Position numbers and translations under genes: made by a program. The notes beneath the pieces are model-generated. The model was not told the origin of the DNA. It saw only the letters and a list, made by a program, of their open reading frames with translations, and made no database searches. Source: Methylocystis suflitae (GTDB taxonomy: Bacteria > Pseudomonadota > Alphaproteobacteria > Rhizobiales > Beijerinckiaceae). Taken from it: a stretch of DNA of 64,000 bases. The stretch is from positions 17,422 through 81,421 of the forward strand of contig NZ_JAMRYX010000041.1 in the NCBI RefSeq assembly GCF_024448135.1, written 5' to 3'. Of this stretch, positions 8,132 to 16,746 are shown in pieces (the stretch's first letter is position 1; the number at the start of each line of letters is the position of its first letter).

Positions 8132-9463
8132 CTACGCACTGTCTACGCCCGCGATGTCGGTGACAGAGGCAAGCGGCAGATGGAGCTGGTAGGATAGACC
8201 GCTTGGTTGGTAGGTGATGGTCGTCCTGCCACCAAATTGCTTCGGCCATTCCTCAATGATGAAGCTGCCAAATCCTTTCCTGGACGCGGCTGTCGCAGGA
8301 GGACCGCCTCTTTCCTTCCACTCAAAGGTTAGGCACGGCTCTCCTTCGATAAGTTCGATTCGCTTGTCTATCAGCACTCGCCCACTGGGGGTCGAGAGCG
8401 CGCCATGTTTCACCGCGTTGGTGACAAGCTCATTAACAACGAGGGCAAATGCTTGAGCGGCTTTTGCGGACAGCGAAACATCTGGGCCTTTTGTTTCGAT
8501 CTGATCTTTGAAGCTGGAAATATCCGTCTCGAGTAACTTATCCATTGAGACTTTTTGAAACATTGCTTCGGAGGCGACAGCGTGAACCTTTGCCAGGGAT
8601 TGCACCCGCCCCGTAAGGATTTGTTCCGCTTCCGATATGCTCCGGTCCGTTGTCAGGGTCCTTCGAATAATAGCTAAAATAAGCGCGAAGAAATTGCCAA
8701 CTCGGTGCTCGAGCTCCCTTGCAAGTATCCTCTGCCTCTCCTCGTGCTGCTTCCGCTCAGTTATATCTGTGATTGTCGCCAGCACGGCCGGCTCTTGGTT
8801 CCATTCCATAGGGTTAAGGCCGATTTCCACTGGAAATTCGCTTCCGTCCTTTCTGCGCGCCCGCAGATCACGGCCTGCGCCCATGGCGCGAGTCTCTGGC
8901 GATCGTTGAAACGCCTCCCGCATGCCTTTGTGCGTCACTGATGCTCTTTTCGGGACGAGCATTTCAACCGACTGCCCGAGCAGCTCCTCGCGCGGATACC
9001 CAAAAAGCCTCTCCGCGCTCGAATTCGCTGCGAGCATTTTGCCGGCCCTGCCAACAACGATTATGCCGTTTGGGGCCGTCTCAATAAGTGAGCGCTCCTT
9101 TTGGGCTTCAACCGCCACGCGTTCAATCGCAATCTTGAGTAGGGCGACAGCCGTCACTATTGCGAGCGACACCAGCACGAAAAAAAGCAACGACCCAGCT
9201 ACACGAGGGCCCAACGCCTGCAGAGAAGGAGAATTTAAAAACAGCAGCCGAGCTATGGCCGCAGAGAGGGCCACAGCGAATAGCCCTGGCGCAGAACCGC
9301 CAAGGGCGGCGGCTACGACAATCGCTGGCAAAAATGCAACGACTGGCAAGCCCTCGACCAGCCAATCTTGCACGAACCATCCCATCAGCGCCGACAGCCC
9401 GACAGCTAAGGACGCCACGGCGTAAGCAGCATAATTTACCCGCATTTGGCTCCGATCGAGCAA
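8132..9463 (-). CDS. Membrane sensor histidine kinase, HWE family, with PAS domain
   Basis: 443 residues. Three to four hydrophobic segments in residues 10-110 resemble the DUF4118-type membrane anchor. A PAS domain follows (about 120-240; IETAPNGIIVVGRAGKMLAAN to ITDITERK). The kinase core has the HWE-type H-box LEHRVGNFFALILAI, an N-box VVNELVTNAVKHGA and the diagnostic W-x-E (FEWKERGGPP). HWE kinases often feed single-domain regulators in alphaproteobacterial stress signalling. No response regulator is adjacent, so it is an orphan; the partner cannot be named from this window. Confidence 0.9.
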   Translation of the reverse strand: MLDRSQMRVNYAAYAVASLAVGLSALMGWFVQDWLVEGLPVVAFLPAIVVAAALGGSAPGLFAVALSAAIARLLFLNSPSLQALGPRVAGSLLFFVLVSLAIVTAVALLKIAIERVAVEAQKERSLIETAPNGIIVVGRAGKMLAANSSAERLFGYPREELLGQSVEMLVPKRASVTHKGMREAFQRSPETRAMGAGRDLRARRKDGSEFPVEIGLNPMEWNQEPAVLATITDITERKQHEERQRILARELEHRVGNFFALILAIIRRTLTTDRSISEAEQILTGRVQSLAKVHAVASEAMFQKVSMDKLLETDISSFKDQIETKGPDVSLSAKAAQAFALVVNELVTNAVKHGALSTPSGRVLIDKRIELIEGEPCLTFEWKERGGPPATAASRKGFGSFIIEEWPKQFGGRTTITYQPSGLSYQLHLPLASVTDIAGVDSA

Positions 9464-9867
9464 GCTCTAGGCTGCCTTGGAGAAGACTTAAGTTGAAATC
9501 AAAGATAGGAGGGGGCGGACGCGGAGCCATCTGTCACAAGGGGTTTTCTGGTCGAGCTTTGCCAAGGGAAGCGGGCGGCCGACGACCGGGTCCTTTCATT
9601 GTCGCCTTGGCGGGCGGACTCGACTTGAAGGCGGCGGGTCGACGATGGCGGGCTGATATTTGATCGAGCCCGCCTATTTTTGAACCTTGTTCACTTGGAA
9701 ACTTCCTTCTCAAAAAGGAAAGTAAGATTCCAGCCCAATAGCGGCGCATGAATTAAGAATCCTTAGAAATCTATTGATTTCAATGTGTAATAAATAAATG
9801 CGGTGGGGCGCCGGCCTTGGCGCCCTCATTGCAATTTCTCCAGAAAGAAAGCTGGGAGGAGTTGCCG
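9464..9867. other. Intergenic control region upstream of the hydrogenase accessory operon
   Basis: About 400 bases without a supported gene. The last 130 bases are AT-richer and end in the -24/-12 promoter at 9818-9833. A 12 of 13 match to the IHF consensus on the minus strand (AATCAATAGATTT) lies at 9767-9779, about 40 bases upstream of the -24 element, the usual place for an IHF bend between activator site and sigma-54 promoter. The activator site itself is not identified. Confidence 0.5.
9818..9833 (+). promoter_or_regulatory. Sigma-54 (-24/-12) promoter of hupG operon
   Basis: TGGCGC-N5-TTGCA, matching the RpoN consensus TGGCAC-N5-TTGCW with the exact spacing of GG and GC. It is 35 bases upstream of the hupG start codon. 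The locus encodes its own NtrC-family activator (18967-20409), which supports function. Confidence 0.8.
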
Positions 9868-10305
9868 ATGTCGCCTTTGCTTCGGCGCCTGATTGAACGG
9901 GCGCAGCTGCCGCTCGTGGATGAGTTGAGCCTCGAAGCCTTTCTCGATGGCGTGCATCAGGAGGGCGCGCAGGCCCTATTATTTCTTTCCGGCGATGGCG
10001 CGAATCGTCCCGAGACCGGCGATGTCGCGGTCGTGCTGCCCGAACTGCTGTCGCATTTTTCGGATCGCCTGCGCGGCGCCGTGATCGCGCCCGACGCCGA
10101 AGAAAGACTGCGTCCGCGGCTTCACGCTTACGTGTCGCCAAGTCTCGTCGTCATGCGAGGACGCGAGCCAGTCGGCGTCATGCCGAAAATCTGGGACTGG
10201 GCCGATTACATCGCGAAGATCGAGAGTTTTCTCGATCCTTGCGCGCCTGTGCTCGCCGGACCGAAAAGGCCGCAGGTCGAGATTTCATTCAGCGCGGGAG
10301 CCTGA
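9868..10305 (+). CDS. hupG: Hydrogenase accessory protein HupG (HyaE/HoxO-like, thioredoxin fold)
   Basis: 145 residues from the ATG at 9868, preceded by GGGAGGA. Homologous in layout to HyaE/HoxO/HupG: a thioredoxin-like fold without the CxxC motif (LPLVDELSLEAFL, ALLFLSGDGANRPETGDVAVVLPEL, and the C-terminal VGVMPKIWDWADYI). In this family the protein acts as a chaperone for the Tat-signal-bearing small subunit during cofactor insertion. It is the first gene after the sigma-54 promoter, and hupH follows after 3 bases. Confidence 0.9.
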   Translation: MSPLLRRLIERAQLPLVDELSLEAFLDGVHQEGAQALLFLSGDGANRPETGDVAVVLPELLSHFSDRLRGAVIAPDAEERLRPRLHAYVSPSLVVMRGREPVGVMPKIWDWADYIAKIESFLDPCAPVLAGPKRPQVEISFSAGA

Positions 10306-10308
10306 CCC

Positions 10309-11166
10309 GTGAAAGCAGGATTTTGGACGGCGCCCGAAGGCGCGGATGAGGCGATGCCGGTGGCGCCGATTGGCCTCGACGACGTTTTTGCCGCGGGCGC
10401 CAGTCTACGTCTCGGCAGTCTCGCGCATAAGGAGTCGGAAGACCTCATTCGTCGTTGCGCCGGCGTTGGAAGCCTTCTCCTCGAACTCGCGGAGGCGCTC
10501 GCCCTTCAGCAGGCGGAAGAGCAGGGCCGTCTCTTCGACATTACCGATCGCACCGCGGACGAGCGCGAACTCCTGGACCAAGCGCTCGGCGCGGGCGAGG
10601 TGAGCGGCGTCGTCGCGTTGCCGGACGGCGTCACGGCGCAAATCGCGGAATCGACCATGGCCGGCCTTTGGCGCGTGCGCTTCAGCGACGCCGACGATCG
10701 GCTTGTCGGCGATTATCTTGAGGTCGGCGACATTCCCGAGATCGTTAAGCGCGCGTCGATCGTCAATGCGCGCGACGTTTCCTTTGGCGAAGCGCCCGAA
10801 GGCGCCATGAACGTCATGCCGCTGCTCGCGGAAATTCGCGCGCGCGTCGCAGCCTTCGCGCCGGGCGCCAAGTCCCACATGGTCAATTTCATGCTGTTTC
10901 CGATGGCGACGGAAGACATGCGCTTCCTGCAGGCGTCGCTCGGAGAGGGGCCTGTCGGCCTCCTGTCGCGCGGCTACGGCAAGTGCCGCATTCACGCGAC
11001 GGCGACGCGCCACGTCTGGTCCGTGCAATATTTCAACGCCATGGACGAGATCATTCTCGATACGCTCGAAATCGGCGGCGTGCCTGTCGTCGCCTTGGCG
11101 GCGACCGAGGATTTCCGCGATTCGAGCGAACGGCTTCGCGAGATCTACGAGGCCTATTTCCAATGA
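10309..11166 (+). CDS. hupH: Hydrogenase expression/formation protein HupH (HyaF/HoxQ-like)
   Basis: 285 residues, initiated at a GTG just after hupG. Diagnostic segments are an N-terminal low-complexity leader, LPDGVTAQIAESTMAGLWRV, VGDYLEVGDIPEIV, the central MNVMPLLAEIRAR, and near the end LLSRGYGKCRIHATATRHVWSVQYFN. HupH-type proteins assist maturation of the Fe-S small subunit, especially in oxygen-tolerant hydrogenases or under air. Its stop overlaps the hupI start (ATGA), indicating translational coupling. Confidence 0.92.
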   Translation: MKAGFWTAPEGADEAMPVAPIGLDDVFAAGASLRLGSLAHKESEDLIRRCAGVGSLLLELAEALALQQAEEQGRLFDITDRTADERELLDQALGAGEVSGVVALPDGVTAQIAESTMAGLWRVRFSDADDRLVGDYLEVGDIPEIVKRASIVNARDVSFGEAPEGAMNVMPLLAEIRARVAAFAPGAKSHMVNFMLFPMATEDMRFLQASLGEGPVGLLSRGYGKCRIHATATRHVWSVQYFNAMDEIILDTLEIGGVPVVALAATEDFRDSSERLREIYEAYFQ

Positions 11167-11381
11167 GCTTCGAGAATTTCAGCGCGCCTCGCGACGTGAG
11201 CGCCACTACAAAAATGGAATGCGGCGTGTGCTGGCATGTCTATGATCCCGCGCTTGGCGATGACGTCTGGCAGATTCCGCCGGGCGTATCCTTCAGCGCA
11301 TTGCCCGCGGATTGGCGCTGTCCGAATTGCGACGCGCCGCAGGCGAAATTCATGAGGCTCGCCGATGAGCGCGAAGGTTGA
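11163..11381 (+). CDS. hupI: Rubredoxin-like protein HupI (HoxR)
   Basis: 72 residues from the ATG at 11163, overlapping the hupH stop. Two metal-binding motifs are visible: MECGVCWHVYDP and RCPNCDAP, with the rubredoxin signature W-x-I-PPGVSFSALPADWRCP. It should bind a single iron in the cytoplasm. HoxR/HupI rubredoxins are linked to correct assembly or repair of Fe-S clusters of uptake hydrogenase under oxygen. Trp follows the first CxxC where Gly is usual. It overlaps hupJ by 17 bases. Confidence 0.92.
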   Translation: MSFENFSAPRDVSATTKMECGVCWHVYDPALGDDVWQIPPGVSFSALPADWRCPNCDAPQAKFMRLADEREG

Positions 11382-11889
11382 TCCCGCGCGCGAAGCGGCG
11401 GCGGCATGCGCCGGCGCGCGGCTCGCCGATCACTACCGGCGCGTTCATGAAGCGATGCGCGATCTGCCGATCTGCAATCCGGCGCTGGAGATAGAGGCGA
11501 TCGGCTTTCGGCCCTATGGGGCCCAAGCGCTCGGCGTCATTCTCACGCCCTGGTTCATGAACCTCATGATCTGCGCAGCGGACGCCGAGGAGCTCCCGCC
11601 GAAGGCTCCAGGCGAAACGGCCTGTTGGCCGCTGACTGCAGGGCGCGTGGACTTTGTCGTTGGACGGCTCGAAGGCTTCGGCCGCGTCGACAGCTGCTCG
11701 CTCTTTTCTCCGATGGACGATTTTGCTGATCACGCCGCGGCGCGCGCCGTCGCTGTCGCCGCGCTCGACGAATTATTCGATCCCGCTTTTGCGGAGGCGC
11801 GCGCCGCGGCGGCGCGGAGACCCGCGTTGCTGGATCGCCGTTCGCTCACTTTCGGCGCGAAGCGCGACGCACCCAATCTCGCGTCATGA
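11365..11889 (+). CDS. hupJ: Hydrogenase assembly chaperone HupJ (HybE/HoxT-like)
   Basis: 174 residues. HybE-family features are NPALEIEAIGFRPYGAQALGVILTPWFMNLMI near residues 37-68 and the later VGRLEGFGRVDSCSLFSPM. Members are chaperones that escort the large or small subunit before Tat export. The start overlaps the end of hupI and the stop overlaps the start of hupK (ATGA). This supports tight co-translation of the accessory set. Confidence 0.88.
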   Translation: MSAKVDPAREAAAACAGARLADHYRRVHEAMRDLPICNPALEIEAIGFRPYGAQALGVILTPWFMNLMICAADAEELPPKAPGETACWPLTAGRVDFVVGRLEGFGRVDSCSLFSPMDDFADHAAARAVAVAALDELFDPAFAEARAAAARRPALLDRRSLTFGAKRDAPNLAS

Positions 11890-12971
11890 GCGCGTTACGG
11901 GAGATGTCGTCGAGCATCGGCGTCGAGGTGACGCGTATCGAGGATAGGGTGGAAGAGGCGAAGGTCACGCCGCGACGACAAGTCGACGCCACGCGAATTC
12001 TCTACGGGAAGGCGGCGAGCGACGCGCCTTGCCTGATCGGTTCGGTCTTCACCCTCTGCGCCGGCTCGCAGCGCATCGCAAGCGAAGCGGCGGTGGCTGC
12101 GGCGCAGTCGCGACCCACGCCTGACGGCTTGCATTGGCGTTGGAGACGCATGCTCCACGCCGAGCGCATCGCCGAACATTTGCGCGCCAGCCTACTGGAT
12201 TGGCCCGGCGAGAAAAGCGATCCCCGTCGTCTTGCGCATCTGCCGGCCTTGCGCAAGGCGCTGGGGGCCGCCCGCGCGGCTGGCGAAGTGAATGACAATT
12301 CTCTCCACGCTGCTTTGAAGGAGGCGGCATGGGAAGTCGGCGCGCCGCTTGAAGCGGGTCGGAATCCTACAGCCTGGTTCGCTGAGTTATGGCGAGACGC
12401 CTTGCAATATGCGCAGATCGCGCCTTGGTTAAGCGGCGTCGACTTTCTGGCGATTGACGACATAGAGTCCGTGCATCGCGCACTCTGTGAGCGAAACGCT
12501 GATTTTCTCGCCCGCCCGCATCTGCCGGGACGCGTCGTCGAAACGGGAGCTTTCGCGCGCCATTTTTCCTGCCTTAGTCGCAATATCGGGCTGCTGGCGG
12601 CAAGGCTTCAGGCGCGCTTCTGCGACATCGCTTACGCATTAGACGTGCTGGCGAGCAGGGAACCCTTGGCGGGCGAAGAAGATCTCCTTGTCGCCCGTTC
12701 GAGCCGGCGCGGCGAAGGCTTCGCCATGGTGGACTCGCCACGCGGATTTTTGTTCCATCGCGTCGAAATCGACGCATCGGGCGTCGTGACGAGTTATGAC
12801 ATTCTCGCGCCGACGGAGTGGAACTTCCATCCCGCCGGGCCTTTCGCCCAAGCGCTTGCGGCGGCTAAGCTCGACGTCGCCGAGCCCCGGCGGTTTGTCG
12901 CGACGCTTGCGGCCTTGTTCGATCCCTGCGCATCCTGCGATATCAGACTTCGCGAGGCGCAGCATGCATGA
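11886..12971 (+). CDS. hupK: Hydrogenase maturation scaffold HupK (HoxV-like)
   Basis: 361 residues. The protein is a degenerate relative of the hydrogenase large subunit. The C-terminus has DPCASCDI, mimicking the DPCxxC site, plus the DILAPTEWNFHPAGPFAQAL segment seen in large subunits. The N-terminal CxxC pair is absent except for a TLCAG remnant. HoxV/HupK proteins are thought to carry the Fe(CN)2CO unit before transfer to the large subunit. It overlaps hypA by 8 bases. Confidence 0.9.
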   Translation: MSALREMSSSIGVEVTRIEDRVEEAKVTPRRQVDATRILYGKAASDAPCLIGSVFTLCAGSQRIASEAAVAAAQSRPTPDGLHWRWRRMLHAERIAEHLRASLLDWPGEKSDPRRLAHLPALRKALGAARAAGEVNDNSLHAALKEAAWEVGAPLEAGRNPTAWFAELWRDALQYAQIAPWLSGVDFLAIDDIESVHRALCERNADFLARPHLPGRVVETGAFARHFSCLSRNIGLLAARLQARFCDIAYALDVLASREPLAGEEDLLVARSSRRGEGFAMVDSPRGFLFHRVEIDASGVVTSYDILAPTEWNFHPAGPFAQALAAAKLDVAEPRRFVATLAALFDPCASCDIRLREAQHA

Positions 12972-13305
12972 AATGTCGCTGATGGAAGCGCTCGTCGATC
13001 TTGCCGAAGAGGAAGCGCGCAAGGCCGACGCGCGACGCGTCGCCGTCCTGCGCGTCGCCGTCGGCGCGCTGAGCCATGTCGATCCGCACGCCTTGCGCTT
13101 TTGCTTTGAGGCCGTGGTTCGCGGCTCGATGTGCGAGGGCGCCGCCCTGGATTTGCTGGATGTTCCGGGCGCCGGCTGGTGTCTCGACTGCAGCAAGGAA
13201 GTCGCGTTGGCCGAGCGCTTCGGCGCTTGCCCCGAATGCGGACGCCATCGCGTTCAAATGACGCGCGGCGACGATTTTCGCCTCATCGAACTGGAGGTCT
13301 CCTGA
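12964..13305 (+). CDS. hypA: Nickel metallochaperone HypA
   Basis: 113 residues starting MHEMSL, with the N-terminal His2 nickel ligand and adjacent Glu that define HypA. The zinc domain has CLDC (about residue 74) and CPEC (about residue 92). HypA delivers Ni to the large subunit together with HypB. The ATG at 12964 was chosen because the MHE start is functionally fixed; the open frame extends upstream into hupK. Confidence 0.96.
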   Translation: MHEMSLMEALVDLAEEEARKADARRVAVLRVAVGALSHVDPHALRFCFEAVVRGSMCEGAALDLLDVPGAGWCLDCSKEVALAERFGACPECGRHRVQMTRGDDFRLIELEVS

Positions 13306-14237
13306 TGTGCACCGTCTGCGGTTGCGGGATGAGCGTCGTCGAAGACAAGGACAAGGCCCAAAAGCGCGACGCGCATGGGCATGACCACGATCATGGCCGT
13401 CATCATCGCCATGGCCATCATCATCATCATGGACACGACCACGATCATCAACCTGACCATGAACATCACGATCATGACCATCATCACCAACATGGCGTGG
13501 AGAGCCATGGCGACGACTCGATCCATTACGGCGCAGGATTAGCCGGTGTTCATGCGCCCGGCCTCAGCCAGGAGCGCATCATCAAGATCGAGCGCGACAT
13601 TCTGTCGAAGAACGACGCCTATGCGCGCGAAAACCGTCATCGTCTCGTGGCGAACGGCAATTTCGCGCTGAATTTCGTTTCGAGTCCCGGTTCGGGAAAA
13701 ACCAGTCTTCTCGTGCGCGCGATCGAGGATTTGAAGGCGCGACGCGAGATCGTCGTGATCGAGGGCGACCAGCAGACCTCGAACGACGCGGAGCGCATTC
13801 GCGCGACCGGCGCGCGCGCGCTGCAGATCAACACCGGCAAGGGCTGCCACCTCGACGCGCATATGGTTGGACATGCGATCGATACGCTCGCGCCGGAAAA
13901 GAATGCGCTGCTCTTCATCGAGAATGTCGGAAATCTCGTCTGTCCGTCCGCCTTCGATCTTGGCGAAGCGCATAAGGTCGTCGTGCTGTCGGTGACGGAA
14001 GGCGAGGACAAGCCGCTCAAATATCCAGACATGTTCGCCGCCGCCGATCTGATGCTGCTCAACAAGGCCGATCTTCTGCCGCATCTCGATTTCGATGTCG
14101 GCGCCTGCATGGCGGCGGCGCTCACGGTTAATCCTGATCTGCAGACGCTTGTCGTTTCGGCGCGAAGCGGCGAGGGCATGCAGGCGTTCTATGCTTGGAT
14201 CGAAGCGCGCGCCGCGCGCATGGCGATCGCGGAGTAA
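13305..14237 (+). CDS. hypB: Nickel-binding GTPase HypB with long histidine-rich region
   Basis: 310 residues. It starts MCTVCGCG, the N-terminal high-affinity Ni motif (CxxCGC). Residues about 24-67 hold around two dozen histidines in HGHDHDH-type runs, as in nickel-storing rhizobial HypB. The SIMIBI GTPase domain follows: P-loop [11 protein letters not shown], the metal-site [14 protein letters not shown], and NKADLL. HypB hydrolyses GTP to drive Ni insertion with HypA. The ATG overlaps the last base of the hypA stop. Confidence 0.96.
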   Translation: MCTVCGCGMSVVEDKDKAQKRDAHGHDHDHGRHHRHGHHHHHGHDHDHQPDHEHHDHDHHHQHGVESHGDDSIHYGAGLAGVHAPGLSQERIIKIERDILSKNDAYARENRHRLVANGNFALNFVSSPGSGKTSLLVRAIEDLKARREIVVIEGDQQTSNDAERIRATGARALQINTGKGCHLDAHMVGHAIDTLAPEKNALLFIENVGNLVCPSAFDLGEAHKVVVLSVTEGEDKPLKYPDMFAAADLMLLNKADLLPHLDFDVGACMAAALTVNPDLQTLVVSARSGEGMQAFYAWIEARAARMAIAE

Positions 14238-14242
14238 GGCGG

Positions 14243-16525
14243 ATGGCTCCTGCGGACGCCGTGCAAGCCGCCACGCAGCGTCTGCGGGTGCGCGTGCGCG
14301 GCGCCGTGCAGGGCGTCGGCTTCCGGCCTTTCATCTATGTTCTTGCAACGCGCATGCGGCTAAGCGGGTTCGTCAAGAATGATGCGGCTGGCGTCCTCCT
14401 CGAAGTTCAGGGGGAGCGCATCGACGCTTTCCTCGATGCGCTATCGCGCCATCCGCCGCCGCTCGCGCGCGTCGATGCGATCGAGGTCGAAGAACTCGTG
14501 GTGCGCGACTCTTCGAGCTTTGTCATTCTCGACTCGGTTGACGGCAAGAGCGAGACCCGCATCATTCCAGATGCGGACGTTTGCGAAGAATGTCTCGACG
14601 ACCTCTTCGATCCTACGAGCCGCTTTTATCTCTATCCCTTCGTCACCTGCACGCATTGCGGCCCGCGCTATACGCTTACGCGGCGGCTCCCTTATGATCG
14701 CGCGCGGACCTCCATGGCGCCCTTCGCCATGTGCCCCGATTGCGCGCGCGACTATCGCGATCCGGCAGACCGGCGCTTCCACGCGGAACCCCTCTGCTGT
14801 CCGGCCTGCGGACCAAAGCTCTCGTCTTCGCCGGCGGAGATCGTGGTGGCGCTACGCGCCGGCAAGATCGTCGCGACGAAGGGCGTGGGCGGCTTTCATT
14901 TGATGTGTGATGCGCATAACCGAGCGGCGGTGGAAGAATTACGCCGTCGCAAGGCGCGGGACGCGAAGCCCTTCGCCGTCATGGCGGCCAATATCTCCTC
15001 CGTCGCCACGATCGCTCGCGCGACTGAACAGGAACTCGCTCTGCTCCAGGATGTGACGCGGCCCGTCGTGCTGACGCAAAGTAGAGGCGTCCTCGCCGAT
15101 GCCGTCGCGCCGCGCTTGAATCGCATCGGCGTCATGTTGCCCTATACGCCGCTCCATCATCTCATCTTTCAGGAGGCGGCGAGCGCGCCCGTGGCGCGCG
15201 CGTGGCGCGACGCGCCGCAAGAATTGATTCTCGTCGCGACGAGCGCCAATCTCGGCGGCGATCCGCTGGTGAAGGACAATGAGGAGGCGCAGGAGCGCCT
15301 CGCCGCCATCGCCGATCTGATCGTGACGCATGATCGCGAGATCGTGACGCGTATTGACGATTCGGTGATGAACGTCGTCGCCGGCGCGCCGGTCTTTTTG
15401 CGCCGCGCGCGCGGATTCGCGCCCGAGCCGATCGAGCTTGCGGCGGACGGCCCTTGCGTCGTCGCCGCCGGCGCGCATCTCAAGGCGACGATAACTGTGA
15501 CGCGCGGCCGCGAGGCTTTCGTCTCGCAACATATCGGCGATCTCTCAAACGCCGCGACCGCGCGTTTGTATCGCGAGACGGCGCAACGGCTCGTCGATAT
15601 TCTCGACGTGACGCCGGAGCTTGTCGCCTGCGATCTCCACCCCGACTATTTTTCCACACGCTGGGCCGAGGAGCTGGGCCTCCAGCTCTTTCGCGCGCAA
15701 CATCACGCGGCGCATCTTGCCGCCGTTCTCGCGGAGCATCGCATCGAGGGGCCGGCGCTCGGCCTCGCGCTCGACGGACATGGGCTTGGCGACGCCGGAC
15801 AATCCTGGGGCGGCGAAGTGATGCGCCTCGACGGCGCGTCATGGCGACGATTGGGTGGACTCGCGCCGCTGCCAGCGCCGGGTGGCGACCGCGCCGCGCG
15901 CGAGCCCTGGCGAATGGGCGTCGGCGCGCTCGCAAAGCTCGGGCGGCTCAACGCGGCGGCGCAGCTTTTTGCCGATGAGCCGCGCGCGTTAGAGATGGCG
16001 CGGCTCATTGGGCAAGGATATGCGCCGCCTGTTACGAGCAGCATGGGCCGCCTCTTCGACGCCGCCGCGGCGCTTCTCGGTCTTTCGACGCGCCAGCATT
16101 ATGAAGCGCAGGCGGCTATTGAGATGGAAGCGCTGGTCGTCACGCCGCGCGCGATGGAAAACAGCTTTCGCATGAACGGCGATGAACTCGACTTTCTGCC
16201 GATTCTTGGCGCGCTCGCCGACCGGCGCATGAGCCCTCGCGAAGGCGCGGAGCTTTTTCACGGCGCGCTTATCGAAGGGCTCGCGCAATTCGTCGCGAGG
16301 GCCGCGACAGAGCAGCGGCTCGATATCGTTGTGCTCGGCGGCGGCTGCATGATGAATCGCGTTCTTGCCGAAGGGCTGATGGAACGGCTGAAAAGCCTTG
16401 GTTTGCGGCCTATGCTCGCACGAAAGCTGCCGCCCAACGACGGCGGTCTTTCGCTTGGCCAGGCGGCGATGGCGCGCGCCTTCGCGCAATCTCCAATTCC
16501 CAAGGAACTTGCTCTATGTGTCTAG
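14243..16525 (+). CDS. hypF: Carbamoyltransferase HypF
   Basis: 760 residues from the ATG at 14243; the frame is open a little further upstream but this Met follows the hypB stop closely. Domains in order: acylphosphatase (VQGVGFRPFIY, about 20-100), two zinc fingers (CEECLDD and CTHCGPR, CPDCARD and CCPACGP, about 110-190), a YrdC-like domain (about 200-390) and a Kae1-like carbamoyltransferase domain with QHHAAH. It makes the thiocarboxamide on HypE from carbamoyl phosphate and ATP, the source of active-site cyanide. Confidence 0.96.
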   Translation: MAPADAVQAATQRLRVRVRGAVQGVGFRPFIYVLATRMRLSGFVKNDAAGVLLEVQGERIDAFLDALSRHPPPLARVDAIEVEELVVRDSSSFVILDSVDGKSETRIIPDADVCEECLDDLFDPTSRFYLYPFVTCTHCGPRYTLTRRLPYDRARTSMAPFAMCPDCARDYRDPADRRFHAEPLCCPACGPKLSSSPAEIVVALRAGKIVATKGVGGFHLMCDAHNRAAVEELRRRKARDAKPFAVMAANISSVATIARATEQELALLQDVTRPVVLTQSRGVLADAVAPRLNRIGVMLPYTPLHHLIFQEAASAPVARAWRDAPQELILVATSANLGGDPLVKDNEEAQERLAAIADLIVTHDREIVTRIDDSVMNVVAGAPVFLRRARGFAPEPIELAADGPCVVAAGAHLKATITVTRGREAFVSQHIGDLSNAATARLYRETAQRLVDILDVTPELVACDLHPDYFSTRWAEELGLQLFRAQHHAAHLAAVLAEHRIEGPALGLALDGHGLGDAGQSWGGEVMRLDGASWRRLGGLAPLPAPGGDRAAREPWRMGVGALAKLGRLNAAAQLFADEPRALEMARLIGQGYAPPVTSSMGRLFDAAAALLGLSTRQHYEAQAAIEMEALVVTPRAMENSFRMNGDELDFLPILGALADRRMSPREGAELFHGALIEGLAQFVARAATEQRLDIVVLGGGCMMNRVLAEGLMERLKSLGLRPMLARKLPPNDGGLSLGQAAMARAFAQSPIPKELALCV

Positions 16526-16746
16526 CGATCCCCGCTCAAGTGACGAAACTTCTCGGCGACGGCATGGCCCGCATCGACATGGGCGGCGTGTCCAAGGCGA
16601 TCAGCGTCGCGCTCGTGGATGATGTCGCGGTCGGCGACTTTGTCGTCGTTCACGTCGGCTACGCTCTATCGAAGATCGACGCCGAAGAGGCCGAGCGCAC
16701 CTTGGCGCTGTTGCGCGACCTTGCGGCGATGGAGACGCCGTCATGA
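16516..16746 (+). CDS. hypC: Hydrogenase assembly chaperone HypC
   Basis: 76 residues starting MCLAIP, where Cys2 is the essential residue that binds the Fe centre with HypD. The OB-like core (ARIDMGGVSKAISVAL, VGDFVVVHVGYAL) and length match HypC. It overlaps the hypF end by 10 bases and the hypD start by 4. The locus also has the paralogue hupF at 29006, so both the general (HypC) and hydrogenase-specific (HupF) versions are present. Confidence 0.95.
   Translation: MCLAIPAQVTKLLGDGMARIDMGGVSKAISVALVDDVAVGDFVVVHVGYALSKIDAEEAERTLALLRDLAAMETPS

Noticed and set aside
7956..8249. 97-codon minus strand frame after the HWE kinase
   Set aside because: Overlaps the kinase 3' end in another frame and has chance-like His/Arg/Cys composition.
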